Positions 47,101 through 57,494 of a stretch of DNA of 64,000 nucleotides are shown here, one piece after another (the first letter of the stretch is position 1; every line of letters starts with the position of its first letter). Source of the stretch: Antedon bifida (taxonomy: Eukaryota > Echinodermata > Crinoidea > Comatulida > Antedonidae); NCBI GenBank assembly GCA_963402885.1, contig OY727097.1, forward strand, positions 5,208,001 to 5,272,000, written 5' to 3'. Position numbers and translations under genes: made by a program. The notes under the pieces were generated by a model. That model made no database searches, was not told where the DNA came from, and saw only the letters and a list, made by a program, of their open reading frames with translations.

Positions 47101-50100
47101 AAATCCAAATATACAGCATCAAAGTTTTCTCCTGCATCCAGCAATTTTGTCCATTCTTCCATCACCTCCAGCAATTGTGTGACGCAAGATCTACCTTTCC
47201 GAAACCCATGCTGTGCTTTTATAATAAGGTTTCTATCATTTAAAAACTGTATAATTTTGTCTCTCACAATTGATTCCAAAAGTTTACATATGACAGATGT
47301 CAAACTTACTGGCCTGTAGTTTCCAACCTCCGTCTTGTCCCCTTTCTTAAAAATTGGTACTACATTGGCACATTTCCAGCACTCCGGTAACTGTCCAGTC
47401 GATAGTGATTTGTTGTATATTGATGTCAATGGAGTTGCAACAATTTCTTTAAGTTCCTTCAGTACTCTTGGGTGCACGTCGTCTGGTCCAGCTGATTTAT
47501 TTGAGTTAATCTGCTGAAGGCATGAAAGCACTTCCTCCTTTGTCACTTCAATTGAATCCAAATGGTCATCCACGTCAACTCTTGGTGTAACTTCTGGCAA
47601 TGACTCGAGGTCTTCATTTGTGAATACACTTGTGAAAAATGCGTTGAAAATTTCAGCTTTATGCTGATTGTCATCAGCCATATTACCCTTTCCATCCTTC
47701 ACCAATCCAATAGATTGAGATGTTTTGGTTTTCTCTCTTACATATTTCCAGAAACTTTTAGGATTAGTTTTTACTTCATTGCATATTTTCCGCTCAAGTG
47801 CAATCTTTGCTGCCCTTTTTTCACCTGTTACTATATTTCTTGCCTTTTTGTAACTGTCATAATCTTTCTGTTGTCTAGACCTTGTAAACTTTTTCCATGC
47901 ATTGTGTTTCATTTTAATTTTCCTCTGAACGTCACCAGTCATCCAGATAGGTTTATTTTCTTTTTTTATGTTTGACTTGGGAATACAGATCTGAACAGCA
48001 TTTCTTATTGATTGATTTAAAGCTTCACAGGCCTCTTCAACATTTGTATTTTCAAATTGGTAGTCCACCTCAGTAATCAATTCTTTCATTTTAATATAGT
48101 CACCCTTGTTGAAATTTAGCTTGTATTCCATTTTCTCTTGTATTTTAGTTACACAGTCATATGAAAACAAGATTGTTACGTGGTCGCTTTTTCCTAATGG
48201 TGGACCTATCTCAATATCACTTATTTTGGTTTCATCCATGGTGATTACTAAGTCGAGTATGTTAGGTGTTTGACCATCTCGAAATCGTGTTGGTTGCTGT
48301 ATACACTGGCATAGAAAATTATCTCTAAGGCATTCTATAAACCGATTACTTTTATGTGTTTCATTTTTATTAGTACTCCAAGAAATCCAATCAATTTCAG
48401 GAAAATTGAAATCTCCTAACATGATTAAATCAGAAATACCATTTAGTTCACTTGCTTTGTCGATAGCAGATAGTAACGCTTGATTATTTTCGTCAATACT
48501 GTTAGGACTTCTGTAAATACATCCGCATAATAGTTGTTGCCTTTTATTTGTTTCAATTTTGATCCATAGTGCTTCCACAAAATTTAAATTCAGTAACTCG
48601 TTACAGATACTGGCATTCAGCTCTTCCTTCGCAAAAATAACCACACCTCTACCACTTCTGCCAGAATCAAATTTTGTATATCCCTTGATGCTTAACTCAA
48701 CTTCCAATATGTCTGTACAAGTTTTGTTATTTACTTCTGTGATTGCAACCACATCAGGTTTCCTTTGATTTGTGACATCACGTAACTCACCTATTTTATT
48801 TCTCAGGGCATCTGCATTTGTGTAAAGAAATTTCAACGACTTCTCATAAAAATCAACAATGTCATCGTTTCTTAAACTAGATTTATTCTGCTTTAATCCT
48901 TCTATAAAAGCTTTAAATTTTTTCTTGTCCTCTGTACATTTTTTTCTTCTTATAAATTTTTGTTTCACTTTTCTTTCTAAGTTAAAATAATTTTCTTCCA
49001 AACAAAAAGATTCTGTATTCGAAAATTCTTTATGCTGATGAACTAGGGCCTCGAAAACGATCAAACGCCAGTTCGCTATCCCGCTTCACAATTTTACCTC
49101 TTCTTATAACAAGATCAATCTCACCGTTATCTTTCCTTGTTCTTAGTTCCTGTCTTAATTCATAGTTCATTTGCCTCTCTTTTTTTGATCTATCAGGATT
49201 AATATAAATGTTCTTTAGAAATGCGTGATCCGTGCTTCTAAGTTTTTTTGCATTTACCATCACTTCCCTTTTACTTTTCAGGCTATCCAAAGAAACTCTT
49301 TTTGGAGTTACTCTAGTATTATCCTTGATATATTTTGATCAATTTCAGCATGTAAAATGACAAATAAATCAACATTTGGGCTGGAAAAATTAACTGAGTA
49401 TATACTGTACCATTGTTCATTTGTAAAATCTCGATACTTATTCATTCTGAATCCGGGGTAAAATCGCAACACGCCGTTGGCTGTGCCGATATAATAGTCC
49501 ATGGGCTGGAGGGGGTTACCGTGCACCCCCCCCACAGTTAAACTTCTTTGGTATCATTTTCTTCCCACGGACATATAGAGTGAAAAAATCGATGTTAACA
49601 AGAAAAATATAGGGATGCATTGTATGTACTTGCGTCATTTGTAATGATCATCAGTGTTTTATCTTCAAATATTTTTTGGGGTAGGGGGTAACATTTATCC
49701 TAATAACCCAAGAATCCAACATCTAATTAGTATTATCTTAGTAACATTGTGTAGCATACATCTTTTAAAATCTTTTAAAATTTAAATAAAATTAATCGGA
49801 AGATTATTAAGGTCAGTAGAGGTCAAAGGTCATTGACCTTTTGCAAAATGCAAATTTTTCCCAAAATATAGATAAATTTCAATATCGTATCTACAATTTT
49901 CAATATTTTTTATCTTAATTGTGTTTTACTTGTGCTTACTGACATATTGAATAAGAAAATATATGTTAACAAGATAAAAATTGCAGTTCATTATATACAA
50001 ATTGTTATTTTTTATTGTTAAAAATTGCAATAAAAATACATTTTTTGGGGTAGGGGGTAACAATAATAGCAATAACCCAAGAATCAAACATCTAATTAGT

Positions 50101-53100
50101 ATGATCTTGGTGTCGTTGTGTAGCATTCATGTTTTTTAATCATATAAAATTTGAATAAAATTAATCGAACCATTTTTAAGGTCAGTAGAGGTCAAAAGGT
50201 CACTGACCTTTTGCAAAATTGCAAATATTTGCCATAATGAGATACATTTCAATATCAAATCTCCAATTTTCAATATTTTTTATTTTAATTGTGTTTTACT
50301 TGTGTTTACTGACATATTGAATAACAAAATATGTGTTAACATGAACAAAATTGCACTGTATTAATACCATTATCATGTAATGTTGTTATTCTTCAAAATT
50401 ACAATAAAAAGACATCTTTGGGGTAGGGGGTAACATTTATCCTAATAACCCAAGAATCCAACATCTAATTAGTATTATCTTGGTACCATTGTGTAGCATA
50501 CATCTTTTAAAATCTTATAAAATTTAAATAAAATTAATCGGACGATTAGTAGGGTCAGTAGAGGTCAAAAGGTCATTGACCTTTTACAAAAATGCACATT
50601 TTTGCCAAAATATAGATAAATTTCAACATAGTATCTACAATTTTCAATATGTTTTATCTTAATTGTGTTTTACTTGTGCTTACTGACATATTGAATAAGA
50701 AATTATATGTTAACAAGATTAAAATTGCAGTTCATTATACATAAATTATCATTTTTTATTGTTAAAAATTGCAATAAAAATACATTTTTTGGGGTAGGGT
50801 GGAACATTAATAGCAATAACCCAAGAATCAAACATCTAATTAGTATGATCTTGGTGTCGTTGAGTAGCATTCGTGTTTTTTAATCATATAGAATTTTAAT
50901 AAAATTAATTGAACCATGTTTAAGGTCAGTAGAGGTCAAAAAGGTCACTGACCTTTTTCAAAATTGCAAATATTTGCCATAATGAGATACATTTCAATAT
51001 CAAATCTCCAATTTTTTCAATACTTTTTATTTTAATTGTGTTTTACTTGTGTTTACTGACATTGAATAACAAAATGTGTGTTAACATGAAAAAAATTGCA
51101 GTGCATTAATACCATTGTCATGTAATTTTATTATTCTTCAAAATTGCAATAAAAAGACATTTTTGGGGTAGGGGGTAGCATTAATACCAATAACTCAAGA
51201 ATCTAACATCTAATTAGTACGATCTTGGTATTGATGTGTACCATATATGTTTTTGTAATCATGTAGAAATTAAATGAAATTAATCGACCGATTACTAAGG
51301 TCAGTAGAGGTCAAAAGGTCACTGACCTTTTGCAAAAATGTAATTTTTTTGGCAAAATGAGATATATTTCAAAATCAGATCTCCAATTCTCGATATTTTT
51401 TTATTTGAATTGTCTTTTACTTGTGCTTACCAACATATTGAATAAGAAAATGTGTGTTAAGATAAAAAATTGCAGTACATTGTATAAAAATTGTCAATTA
51501 TTAATTGTTATAAATTGCAATATAAAGACATTTTTGGGGTAGCGGGTAATATTTATAAGAATAACCCAAGTATCAAACATCTAATTTGTATGTTCTTGGT
51601 ATCGTTGTGTAGAATTTCAAATAAAAATTATGCATTATTATAAATAAAATTAAACAAAATGCTACACAACGATACCAAGAACATACAAATTAGATGTTTG
51701 ATTCTTGGGTTATTCTTATAAATGTTACCCGCTACCCCAAAAATGTCTTTTTATTGCAATTTTTAACAATTAATAATTGACAATTTTTATACAATGTACT
51801 GCAATTTTTTATCTTAACACACATTTTCTTATTCAATATGTTAGTAAGCACAAGTAAAAGACAATTCAAATAAAAAAATATCGAGAATTGGAGATCTGAT
51901 TTTGAAATATATCTCATTTTGCCAAAAAATTACATTTTTGCAAAAGGTCAGTGACCTATTGACCTCTACTGACCTTAGTAATCGGTCGATTAATTTCATT
52001 TAATTTCTACATGATTACAAAAACATATATGGTACACATCAATACCAAGATCGTACTAATTAGATGTTAGATTCTTGAGTTATTGGTATTAATGCTACCC
52101 CCTACCCCAAAAATGTCTTTTTATTGCAATTTTGAAGAATAATAAAATTACATGACAATGGTATTAATGCACTGCAATTTTTTTCATGTTAACACACATT
52201 TTGTTATTCAATGTCAGTAAACACAAGTAAAACACAATTAAAATAAAAAGTATTGAAAAAATTGGAGATTTGATATTGAAATGTATCTCATTATGGCAAA
52301 TATTTGCAATTTTGAAAAAGGTCAGTGACCTTTTTGACCTCTACTGACCTTAAACATGGTTCAATTAATTTTATTAAAATTCTATATGATTAAAAAACAC
52401 GAATGCTACTCAACGACACCAAGATCATACTAATTAGATGTTTGATTCTTGGGTTATTGCTATTAATGTTCCACCCTACCCCAAAAAATGTATTTTTATT
52501 GCAATTTTTAACAATAAAAAATGATAATTTATGTATAATGAACTGCAATTTTAATCTTGTTAACATATAATTTCTTATTCAATATGTCAGTAAGCACAAG
52601 TAAAACACAATTAAGATAAAACATATTGAAAATTGTAGATACTATGTTGAAATTTATCTATATTTTGGCAAAAATGTGCATTTTTGTAAAAGGTCAATGA
52701 CCTTTTGACCTCTACTGACCCTACTAATCGTCCGATTAATTTTATTTAAATTTTATAAGATTTTAAAAGATGTATGCTACACAATGGTACCAAGATAATA
52801 CTAATTAGGTGTTGGATTCTTGGGTTATTAGGATAAATGTTACCCCCTACCCCAAAGATGTCTTTTTATTGTAATTTTGAAGAATAACAACATTACATGA
52901 TAATGGTATTAATACAGTGCAATTTTGTTCATGTTAACACATATTTTGTTATTCAATATGTCAGTAAACACAAGTAAAACACAATTAAAATAAAAAATAT
53001 TGAAAATTGGAGATTTGATATTGAAATGTATCTCATTATGGCAAATATTTGCAATTTTGCAAAAGGTCAGTGACCTTTTGACCTCTACTGACCTTAAAAA

Positions 53101-53868
53101 TGGTTCGATTAATTTTATTCAAATTTTATATGATTAAAAAACATGAATGCTACACAACGACACCAAGATCATACTAATTAGATGTTTGATTCTTGGGTTA
53201 TTGCTATTATTGTTACCCCCTACCCCAAAAAATGTATTTTTATTGCAATTTTTAACAATAAAAAATAACAATTTGTATATAATGAACTGCAATTTTTATC
53301 TTGTTAACATATATTTTCTTATTCAATATGTCAGTAAGCACAAGTAAAACACAATTAAGATAAAAAATATTGAAAATTGTAGATACGATATTGAAATTTA
53401 TCTATATTTTGGGAAAAATTTGCATTTTGCAAAAGGTCAATGACCTTTTGACCTCTACTGACCTTAATAATCTTCCGATTAATTTTATTTAAATTTTAAA
53501 AGATTTTAAAAGATGTATGCTACACAATGTTACTAAGATAATACTAATTAGATGTTGGATTCTTGGGTTATTAGGATAAATGTTACCCCCTACCCCAAAA
53601 AATATTTGAAGATAAAACACTGATGATCATTACAAATGACGCAAGTACATACAATGCATCCCTATATTTTTCTTGTTAACATCGATTTTTTCACTCTATA
53701 TGTCCGTGGGAAGAAAATGATACCAAAGAAGTTTAACTGTGGGGGGGGTGCACGGTAACCCCCTCCAGCCCATGGACTATAACGCGTTGCAACATTATCA
53801 TTGTTCGCATCACTTAACCATGTATCATCTATTAAATGAGTGATAAAAACCTCATCTCTGATACCATC
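41119..53868 (-). CDS. alpha2delta/Cache-domain protein, C-terminal part; one exon split by an insertion
   Basis: Exons on the minus strand: 53780-53868 continuing at 49411-49494 (one exon interrupted by a 4.3-kb palindrome), 45535-45648, 44639-44743, 43978-44158, 43382-43528, 42433-42650, 41676-41791 and 41119-41303 (stop TGA). All phases agree. Landmarks: RYIGTANGVLRFYPG, W-FAQAVRSKDSLIITASNF, SLSRAITF, FGVMGMDITLDYFY, CFVMDRSGYLIVHQDLL, IIPRTNAVLVII and paired-Cys blocks. These match the Cache and C-terminal regions of voltage-gated Ca2+-channel alpha2delta and VWA/Cache (CACHD1) proteins. The upstream VWA domain is not in the window. The C-terminus has a clear transmembrane helix and a ~40-residue tail (KRKKAQNPD, 4-residue TVEP/TDEP repeats, YLDM, final VTNI). 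That is more like CACHD1 than GPI-anchored alpha2delta. The insertion adds an in-frame stop after roughly 40 foreign codons, so this allele is probably disrupted. Removing the insert and one TAA restores the phase. Confidence 0.85.
41165..41213 (-). repeat. 12-bp tandem repeat inside coding tail
   Basis: Four units of the GGTTCAACTGTC type (plus strand), encoding TDEP/TDEL/TVEP/TVEP in the cytoplasmic tail. Confidence 0.8.
41490..41628. mobile_element. MITE family A copy
   Basis: Ends AAGCTCTGTCTACACTATCA and TTGATAGTGTAGACAGAGCT flanked by TAA. In an intron of the alpha2delta gene. A 40-bp end fragment of the same family lies at 41886-41925. Confidence 0.85.
41935..42110 (-). repeat. LINE 3'-tail-like repeat
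   Basis: On the minus strand it ends TTGAATAAATAAATAC. It shares the GGTGTTTACCACC-type inverted motif with 33210-33380. Probably a LINE 3' UTR fragment. Confidence 0.45.
42258..42404. mobile_element. MITE family B copy
   Basis: Ends GGTTCTCGCTAGGA and TCCAAGTGGGAACCAAGCTT. Inner GACCAATGACAAGCGACAG. Intronic in the alpha2delta gene, just upstream of exon 42433-42650 on the plus strand. Confidence 0.75.
42890..43059. repeat. probable interspersed repeat with GCACTTTAAAGAACCCAGT motif
   Basis: Contains GTGCACTTTAAAGAACCCAG and 'gagttaccccggtgtattgg', a pattern I associate with repeat tails in several invertebrates. No second copy in the window. Confidence 0.35.
43060..43148. mobile_element. 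MITE family B, half copy
   Basis: Only the right half remains: ACAGTCGCTTGTCATTGGTC and CGTCTCTAGTGGGAACCAAG. Confidence 0.65.
43217..43356. mobile_element. MITE family B, two truncated copies in tandem
   Basis: A ~57-bp minimal copy with both ends (TTGGTTTTCACTAGAGACGC ... TCTAGTGGGAACCAAGC) is followed directly by a second right half ending GTTGCATCTCTAGTGAGAAC. Confidence 0.65.
43565..43722. mobile_element. MITE family A copy
   Basis: Left end AAGCTCTGTCTACACTATCA is intact. The right end is AGTTTGATAGTGTAGAAAGG, with the last bases lost. In an intron of the alpha2delta gene. Confidence 0.8.
44975..45100. repeat. GTAGAACC / GGGGACA repeat family, degenerate
   Basis: Shares 'acagtaaacagggacact', 'gggatgtcccttaaataggg' and 'gtttcacaggaaagtgcccc' with the other copies. 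Intronic. Confidence 0.5.
45140..45490 (+). pseudogene. LINE 3' end relic
   Basis: Reads CPAQWNKFPINIKEIKFNSR on the plus strand, the usual 'WN-x-x-P-x-x-I' ending of a LINE RT ORF. AT-rich 3' UTR-like sequence follows. In an alpha2delta intron. Confidence 0.5.
45803..45895 (+). repeat. tRNA-derived SINE, family S1
   Basis: TATAGCTTGGTGGTTAACGT and CAGGGTTCAATCCTGACC, nearly the same as the copy at 20770. It lies directly beside the 3' end of the CR1-like LINE, which is on the other strand. Confidence 0.75.
46017..49064 (-). CDS. LINE ORF2: endonuclease and reverse transcriptase
   Basis: A 1015-codon uninterrupted frame. The N-terminal half is an APE-type endonuclease: LYTNADAL, AITEV, GRGVVIFAKEE, YRSPNS, LGDFNFPEIDW and GPPLGKSDHV. 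The second half is a reverse transcriptase: GNYRPVSLTS, QHGFRKGRSC, DAVYLDFSKAFDSIPH, SGVPQGSVLGPLLFIIYIND and the catalytic FADD. It ends with the thumb region (RPHLEYASCIWYP, LERVQRRATK) and WNNLYH. Architecture and motifs point to the CR1/L2 group. No in-frame ATG occurs before roughly codon 215, inside the endonuclease, so translation must be coupled to ORF1 or use a non-ATG codon. The intact frame suggests a young copy. Confidence 0.93.
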   Translation of the reverse strand: MIVFEALVHQHKEFSNTESFCLEENYFNLERKVKQKFIRRKKCTEDKKKFKAFIEGLKQNKSSLRNDDIVDFYEKSLKFLYTNADALRNKIGELRDVTNQRKPDVVAITEVNNKTCTDILEVELSIKGYTKFDSGRSGRGVVIFAKEELNASICNELLNLNFVEALWIKIETNKRQQLLCGCIYRSPNSIDENNQALLSAIDKASELNGISDLIMLGDFNFPEIDWISWSTNKNETHKSNRFIECLRDNFLCQCIQQPTRFRDGQTPNILDLVITMDETKISDIEIGPPLGKSDHVTILFSYDCVTKIQEKMEYKLNFNKGDYIKMKELITEVDYQFENTNVEEACEALNQSIRNAVQICIPKSNIKKENKPIWMTGDVQRKIKMKHNAWKKFTRSRQQKDYDSYKKARNIVTGEKRAAKIALERKICNEVKTNPKSFWKYVREKTKTSQSIGLVKDGKGNMADDNQHKAEIFNAFFTSVFTNEDLESLPEVTPRVDVDDHLDSIEVTKEEVLSCLQQINSNKSAGPDDVHPRVLKELKEIVATPLTSIYNKSLSTGQLPECWKCANVVPIFKKGDKTEVGNYRPVSLTSVICKLLESIVRDKIIQFLNDRNLIIKAQHGFRKGRSCVTQLLEVMEEWTKLLDAGENFDAVYLDFSKAFDSIPHQRLITKLEAYGIKGNLLRWIHQFLTGRRQRVRVAAAFSEWSTVKSGVPQGSVLGPLLFIIYINDLPDAVKSKVWMFADDTKMFNVVHENRNDTVQNDLKALSDWSKRWQLKFNIKKCKVIHYGNSNPQMQFTMPTEEGDEDLPNANTEKDLGVTFDQSLKFSLQTNEAVNKANRLIGLVRRSFAYMDKDMFLPLYKSIIRPHLEYASCIWYPLLKGDLDKLERVQRRATKIVKKLQDKSYDQRLKELGLPTLNYRRRRADIIQVFKIIKGLDDIEAEIFFDFREDSRTRGHKFKLRKPRARLKIRSHSFSSRIVNTWNNLYHTTVQAENINAFKDQLNNDRAMGDKFCYQF
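49030..49290 (-). CDS. LINE ORF1, C-terminal part
   Basis: Last ~86 codons of ORF1, with FLKNIYINPDRSKKER and IDLVIRRGKIVKR, a block that ends ORF1 of many CR1-type LINEs. It overlaps ORF2 by 35 bases in the +1 frame. The N-terminal part is missing, so the element is probably 5'-truncated. The listed start is only where the frame becomes recognisable. Confidence 0.6.
   Translation of the reverse strand: MDSLKSKREVMVNAKKLRSTDHAFLKNIYINPDRSKKERQMNYELRQELRTRKDNGEIDLVIRRGKIVKRDSELAFDRFRGPSSSA
49495..53779. mobile_element. 4.3-kb palindromic (fold-back) element in a coding exon
   Basis: Left arm 49495 to about 51620 and right arm about 51650 to 53779 are inverted copies with only scattered differences; the unpaired centre is ~40 bp. 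Ends are TAGTCCATGGGCTGGAGG and its inverse, with a C-run just inside, flanked by TAA (49492-49494 and 53780-53782). A 3-bp TAA/TTA duplication fits PIF/Harbinger-type insertion. Each arm is mostly 5-6 tandem units of about 371 bp, marked by GGGGTAGGGGGTAAC near 49678, 50048, 50420, 50791, 51167 and 51536. No coding capacity; two 66-codon frames that occur in both arms are the same repeat. Confidence 0.9.
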
Positions 53869-53984
53869 CTGAAATGAAGATATAATCTTTCAATAAATCA
53901 GAAAAAAAAAAAAATCAAACCATGTCATTTTTTAATTGAGGCAGATATGAGAATCAATTGAAAGACAATTTGCTTGTTGTACAA

Positions 53985-54140
53985 AAAAACTCCTTTATAG
54001 GGACACTAAGGGGACATTCCTATGATGAGGACAATTCCTTGTGAAATGAATGTTCAATTACAGCCAACTCCTATTCAAGGGACACTTCTAATAAGGGTAC
54101 ATTTTGTCTTGAAGGGTTCCTTATGGGTTCTACTGTAGTT
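53985..54140. repeat. GTAGAACC / GGGGACA repeat family
   Basis: Contains 'tatagggacactaaggggac', 'aagggacacttctaataagg' and ends GGTTCTACTGTAG, the inverse of the family's start motif. Confidence 0.6.
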
Positions 54141-54340
54141 TTAAAACATTGTACTAATCTATTCTATTTTCTAAAAATGTCATTGGCTCCATTCAATTCA
54201 CTATTGTATGAATGAATGACTGGTTCGGAGAAAACCACTCGTTGACGTACATAACCAGTACTAAAGTTTGAGTGTAGTTGATCAAATGATCAAACTTATG
54301 TCTACTAATATAACCCTGAGAAATGTGCACCATAAAATAT

Positions 54341-54390
54341 CAATCAATCAATCAATCTTTATTTCCATCATAACAAACATAAAATACAAA
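54341..54390 (-). repeat. LINE 3' tail with (GATT)n on the minus strand
   Basis: Minus strand reads '...aaataaagattgattgattgattg', a common CR1/L2 tail. It stops exactly where the Helitron-like array starts. Confidence 0.5.
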
Positions 54391-55926
54391 CTAGAATTTA
54401 ATTCGTCACTTTGACGAATTATAGGTGATCATTTTTATCATTTTACTGAAATTAATTTTTTTTAAACATGCACGTACGTTAACATACGATCGGAAAATGT
54501 TGATGTATGCCATCCTATTATATGCTTATAGTGCTGAGTTGTGCCTATATGCCATATACAATATGTACAGTATATACTGTATATCTATATACAGTGTAGC
54601 ATAGGTGAAATTACGGGACACACATGTTCTAATTTTTTGGCATGATGACGTTATCAAACTAAACTTTAAGATGACAATTTCGAAAGATAATTAATTGAGC
54701 AAAAAAATATAAGATTTGGAAAAAAATTTGGCACGTAGAAGCGCTGTGCGCGCTCTTTGAATAGTGTATAACTTTGACGAAAAATATGAAAAAACTACTT
54801 TTTCACTTCAACTGGCCATATGTTAACGTCACAACATCCGATAGGCTTAATTTTTATATGAATTAATATCTACATTTCATCAGCTTTCATAATAAATTAT
54901 AATCATCAAGGTAACCTTCAATTCTGAAGAGCTGTAAGATATTCAAATTTACTGCGAAGGTGAAATTACACGGCCTACGTTATTCAAGTTTTTACGCGTG
55001 ATGACGTCATTAAAATGAAGATAGTGTCAACTCATGATAAAGATAATTAATTAAGCAAGCACATACTGAAAGTTGTGCGAAATTCGAGCACACATAACCA
55101 AGATGCGCTCTGTTGAATGTGATAATCTACACAAAAAGATAACAAATCCTAATTTTTAAATTCAAGTGGCCATTTGATGACGTCAAAACATTTTGTACGT
55201 AAAGTGTGTACATGAATTCATATCTACAACTCAATGGCTTCCAGAATAAGTTAAAAAAATCGGGGGTCATCTTGCATTCTGAAGAATTATTTTCATTTTA
55301 AAAAAGACCTATTTTTCACCATTTTCAGAACTTTTGTAAAATTAATATGCGCATTTTGTCATTTTTAACGTGCTCGTATAGCGTTATTTTAAGTCGGAAC
55401 TGACTCAAATTTGGTGAATGTACTAAGGATGGTGAGTAGAATGAGATTTGTAAAAAAAATTCATATTTTTTACGCTTTTTAAGTATCGCGCGCGCAAAAA
55501 CGCATTTTTGCGCAGTAATTTATTGAAACACGCAAATGGCCTAATTCATGCTCTAAATTGATCAAAACTTAATTTTGAGCGTTTTAAATTTTTAACGCGC
55601 GATATCACGCGCATGAACCTACGTGCGCGTGCGTTTTTATTTGCTAATATTTTTACCCTTGATCTGAAGTTTACGTGTAGTGAATTCCATTAATATGTGA
55701 TAATGAATTTTGGAGATATGATTGATAATGTGATTTCGCAAAATGGCGTATAAATGTCGTCACGGATGAGTGATCACGCTGGAAAGCTTATTAGGATTAA
55801 GTTATATTATTTGAAAGATATTCTGAAATTTTTGTAATCATTGACATTAAACTTTTTTAGATAATTGTTACACAAAATAGTGTACAGAAACAATAAAAAG
55901 AAAAAAAAGAAAAAAAATAAAAAAAA
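54391..55926 (-). mobile_element. Helitron-like tandem unit 1
   Basis: 1536 bp. The plus-strand start is CTAGAATTT followed by the stem AATTCGTCA / TGACGAATT with loop CTT. Read on the minus strand, this is a hairpin, a short spacer and terminal CTAG next to T, as at a Helitron 3' end. The base before CTAG on the plus strand is A here and in all other units. No Rep/helicase coding. Ends in an A-rich stretch. Confidence 0.8.
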
Positions 55927-57494
55927 CTAGAATTTAATTCGTCACTTTGACGAATTATAGGTGATCATTTTTATCATTTTACTGAAATTAATTTTTTTAA
56001 ACATGCACGTACGTTAACATACGATCGGAAAATGTTGATGTATGCCATCCTATTATATGCTTATAGTGCTGAGTTGTGCCTATATGCCATATACAATATG
56101 TACACTATATACAGTGTAGCATAGGTGAAATTACGGGACACACATGTTCTAATTTTTTGGCATGATGACGTTATCAAACTAAACTTTAAGATGACAATTT
56201 CGAAAGATAATTAATTGAGCAAAAAAATATAAGATTTTGAAAAAAATTTGGCACGTAGAAGCACTGTGCGCGCTCTTTGAATTGTGTATAACTTTGACGA
56301 AAAATTTGAAAAAACTACTTTTTCAATTCAACTGGCCATATGTTAACGTCACAACATCCGATAGGCTTAATTTTTATATGAATTAATATCTACATTTCAT
56401 CAGCTTTCATAATAAATTATAATCATCAAGGTAACCTTCAATTCTGAAGAGCTGTAAGATATTCAAATTTACTGCGAAGGTGAAATTACACGGCCTACGT
56501 TATTCAAGTTTTTACGCGTGATGACGTCATTAAAATGAAGATAGTGTCAACTCATGATAAAGATAATTAATTAAGCAAGCACATACTGAAAGTTGTGCGA
56601 AATTCGAGCACACATAACCAAGATGCGCTCTGTTGAATGTGATAATCTACACAAAAAGATAACAAATCCTAATTTTTAAATTCAAGTGGCCATTTGATGA
56701 CGTCAAAACATTTTGTACGTAAAGTGTGTACATGAATTCATATCTACAACTCAATGGCTTCCAGAATAAGTTAAAAAAATCGGGGGTCATCTTGCATTCT
56801 GAAGAATTATTTTCATTTTAAAAAAGACCTATTTTTCACCATTTTCAGAACTTTTGTAAAATTAATATGCGCATTTTGTCATTTTTAACGTGCTCGTATA
56901 GCGTTATTTTAAGTCGGAACTGACTCAAATTTGGTGAATGTACTAAGGATGGTGAGTAGAATGAGATTTGTAAAAAAAATTCATATTTTTTACGCTTTTT
57001 AAGTATCGCGCGCGCAAAAACGCATTTTTGCGCAGTAATTTTTTGAAACACGCAAATGGCCTAATTCATGCTCTAAATTGATCAAAACTTAATTTTGAGC
57101 GTTTTAAATTTTTAACGCGCGATATCACGCGCATGAACCTACGTGCGCGTGCGTTTTTATTTGCTAATATTTTTACCCTTGACCTGAAGTTTACGTGTAG
57201 TGAATTTCATTAATATGTGATAATGAATTATGGAGATATGATTGATAATGTGATTTCGCAAAATGGCGTATAAATGTCGTCACGGATGAGTGATCATGCT
57301 GGAAAGCTTATTAGGATTAAGTTATATTATTTGAAAGATATTCTGAAATTTTGGTAATCATTGACATTAAACTTTTTGAGATAATTGTTACACAAAATAG
57401 TGTACAGAAACAATAAAAAGAAAAAAAATAAAGATTTCATACAATAACAATAGGTGATCATTTAGCATTCTAAATGATCACCTAATAAAAAAAA
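55927..57494 (-). mobile_element. Helitron-like tandem unit 2
   Basis: 1568 bp, nearly identical to unit 1 apart from small indels (a shortened 'gtacagtatatactgtata' block near 56100). It ends with the inverted pair AGGTGATCATTT ... AAATGATCACCT just before the next CTAG. Confidence 0.8.

Larger units (their letters stand above)
45930..49310 (-). mobile_element. CR1/L2-type LINE, nearly complete, 5'-truncated in ORF1
   Basis: Comprises the end of ORF1, an intact ORF2 and a short 3' UTR (45930-46016). The 3' UTR ends in two units of ATTCAAGTAAG, the kind of short terminal repeat typical of CR1/L2 elements instead of poly(A). Inserted in an intron of the alpha2delta gene in the same orientation. 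The 5' boundary is approximate (49295-49320). Confidence 0.85.

Noticed and set aside
49926-53347. Identical 66-codon frames at 49926-50126 (-) and 53147-53347 (+)
   Set aside because: They are mirror positions of the same palindrome, AT-rich, with no sign of selection for coding.
49495-53779. The palindrome as an intron (introner-like) spliced from the alpha2delta transcript
   Set aside because: The boundaries on the gene strand lack usable GT and AG at or near the ends, so precise removal by splicing is not supported.
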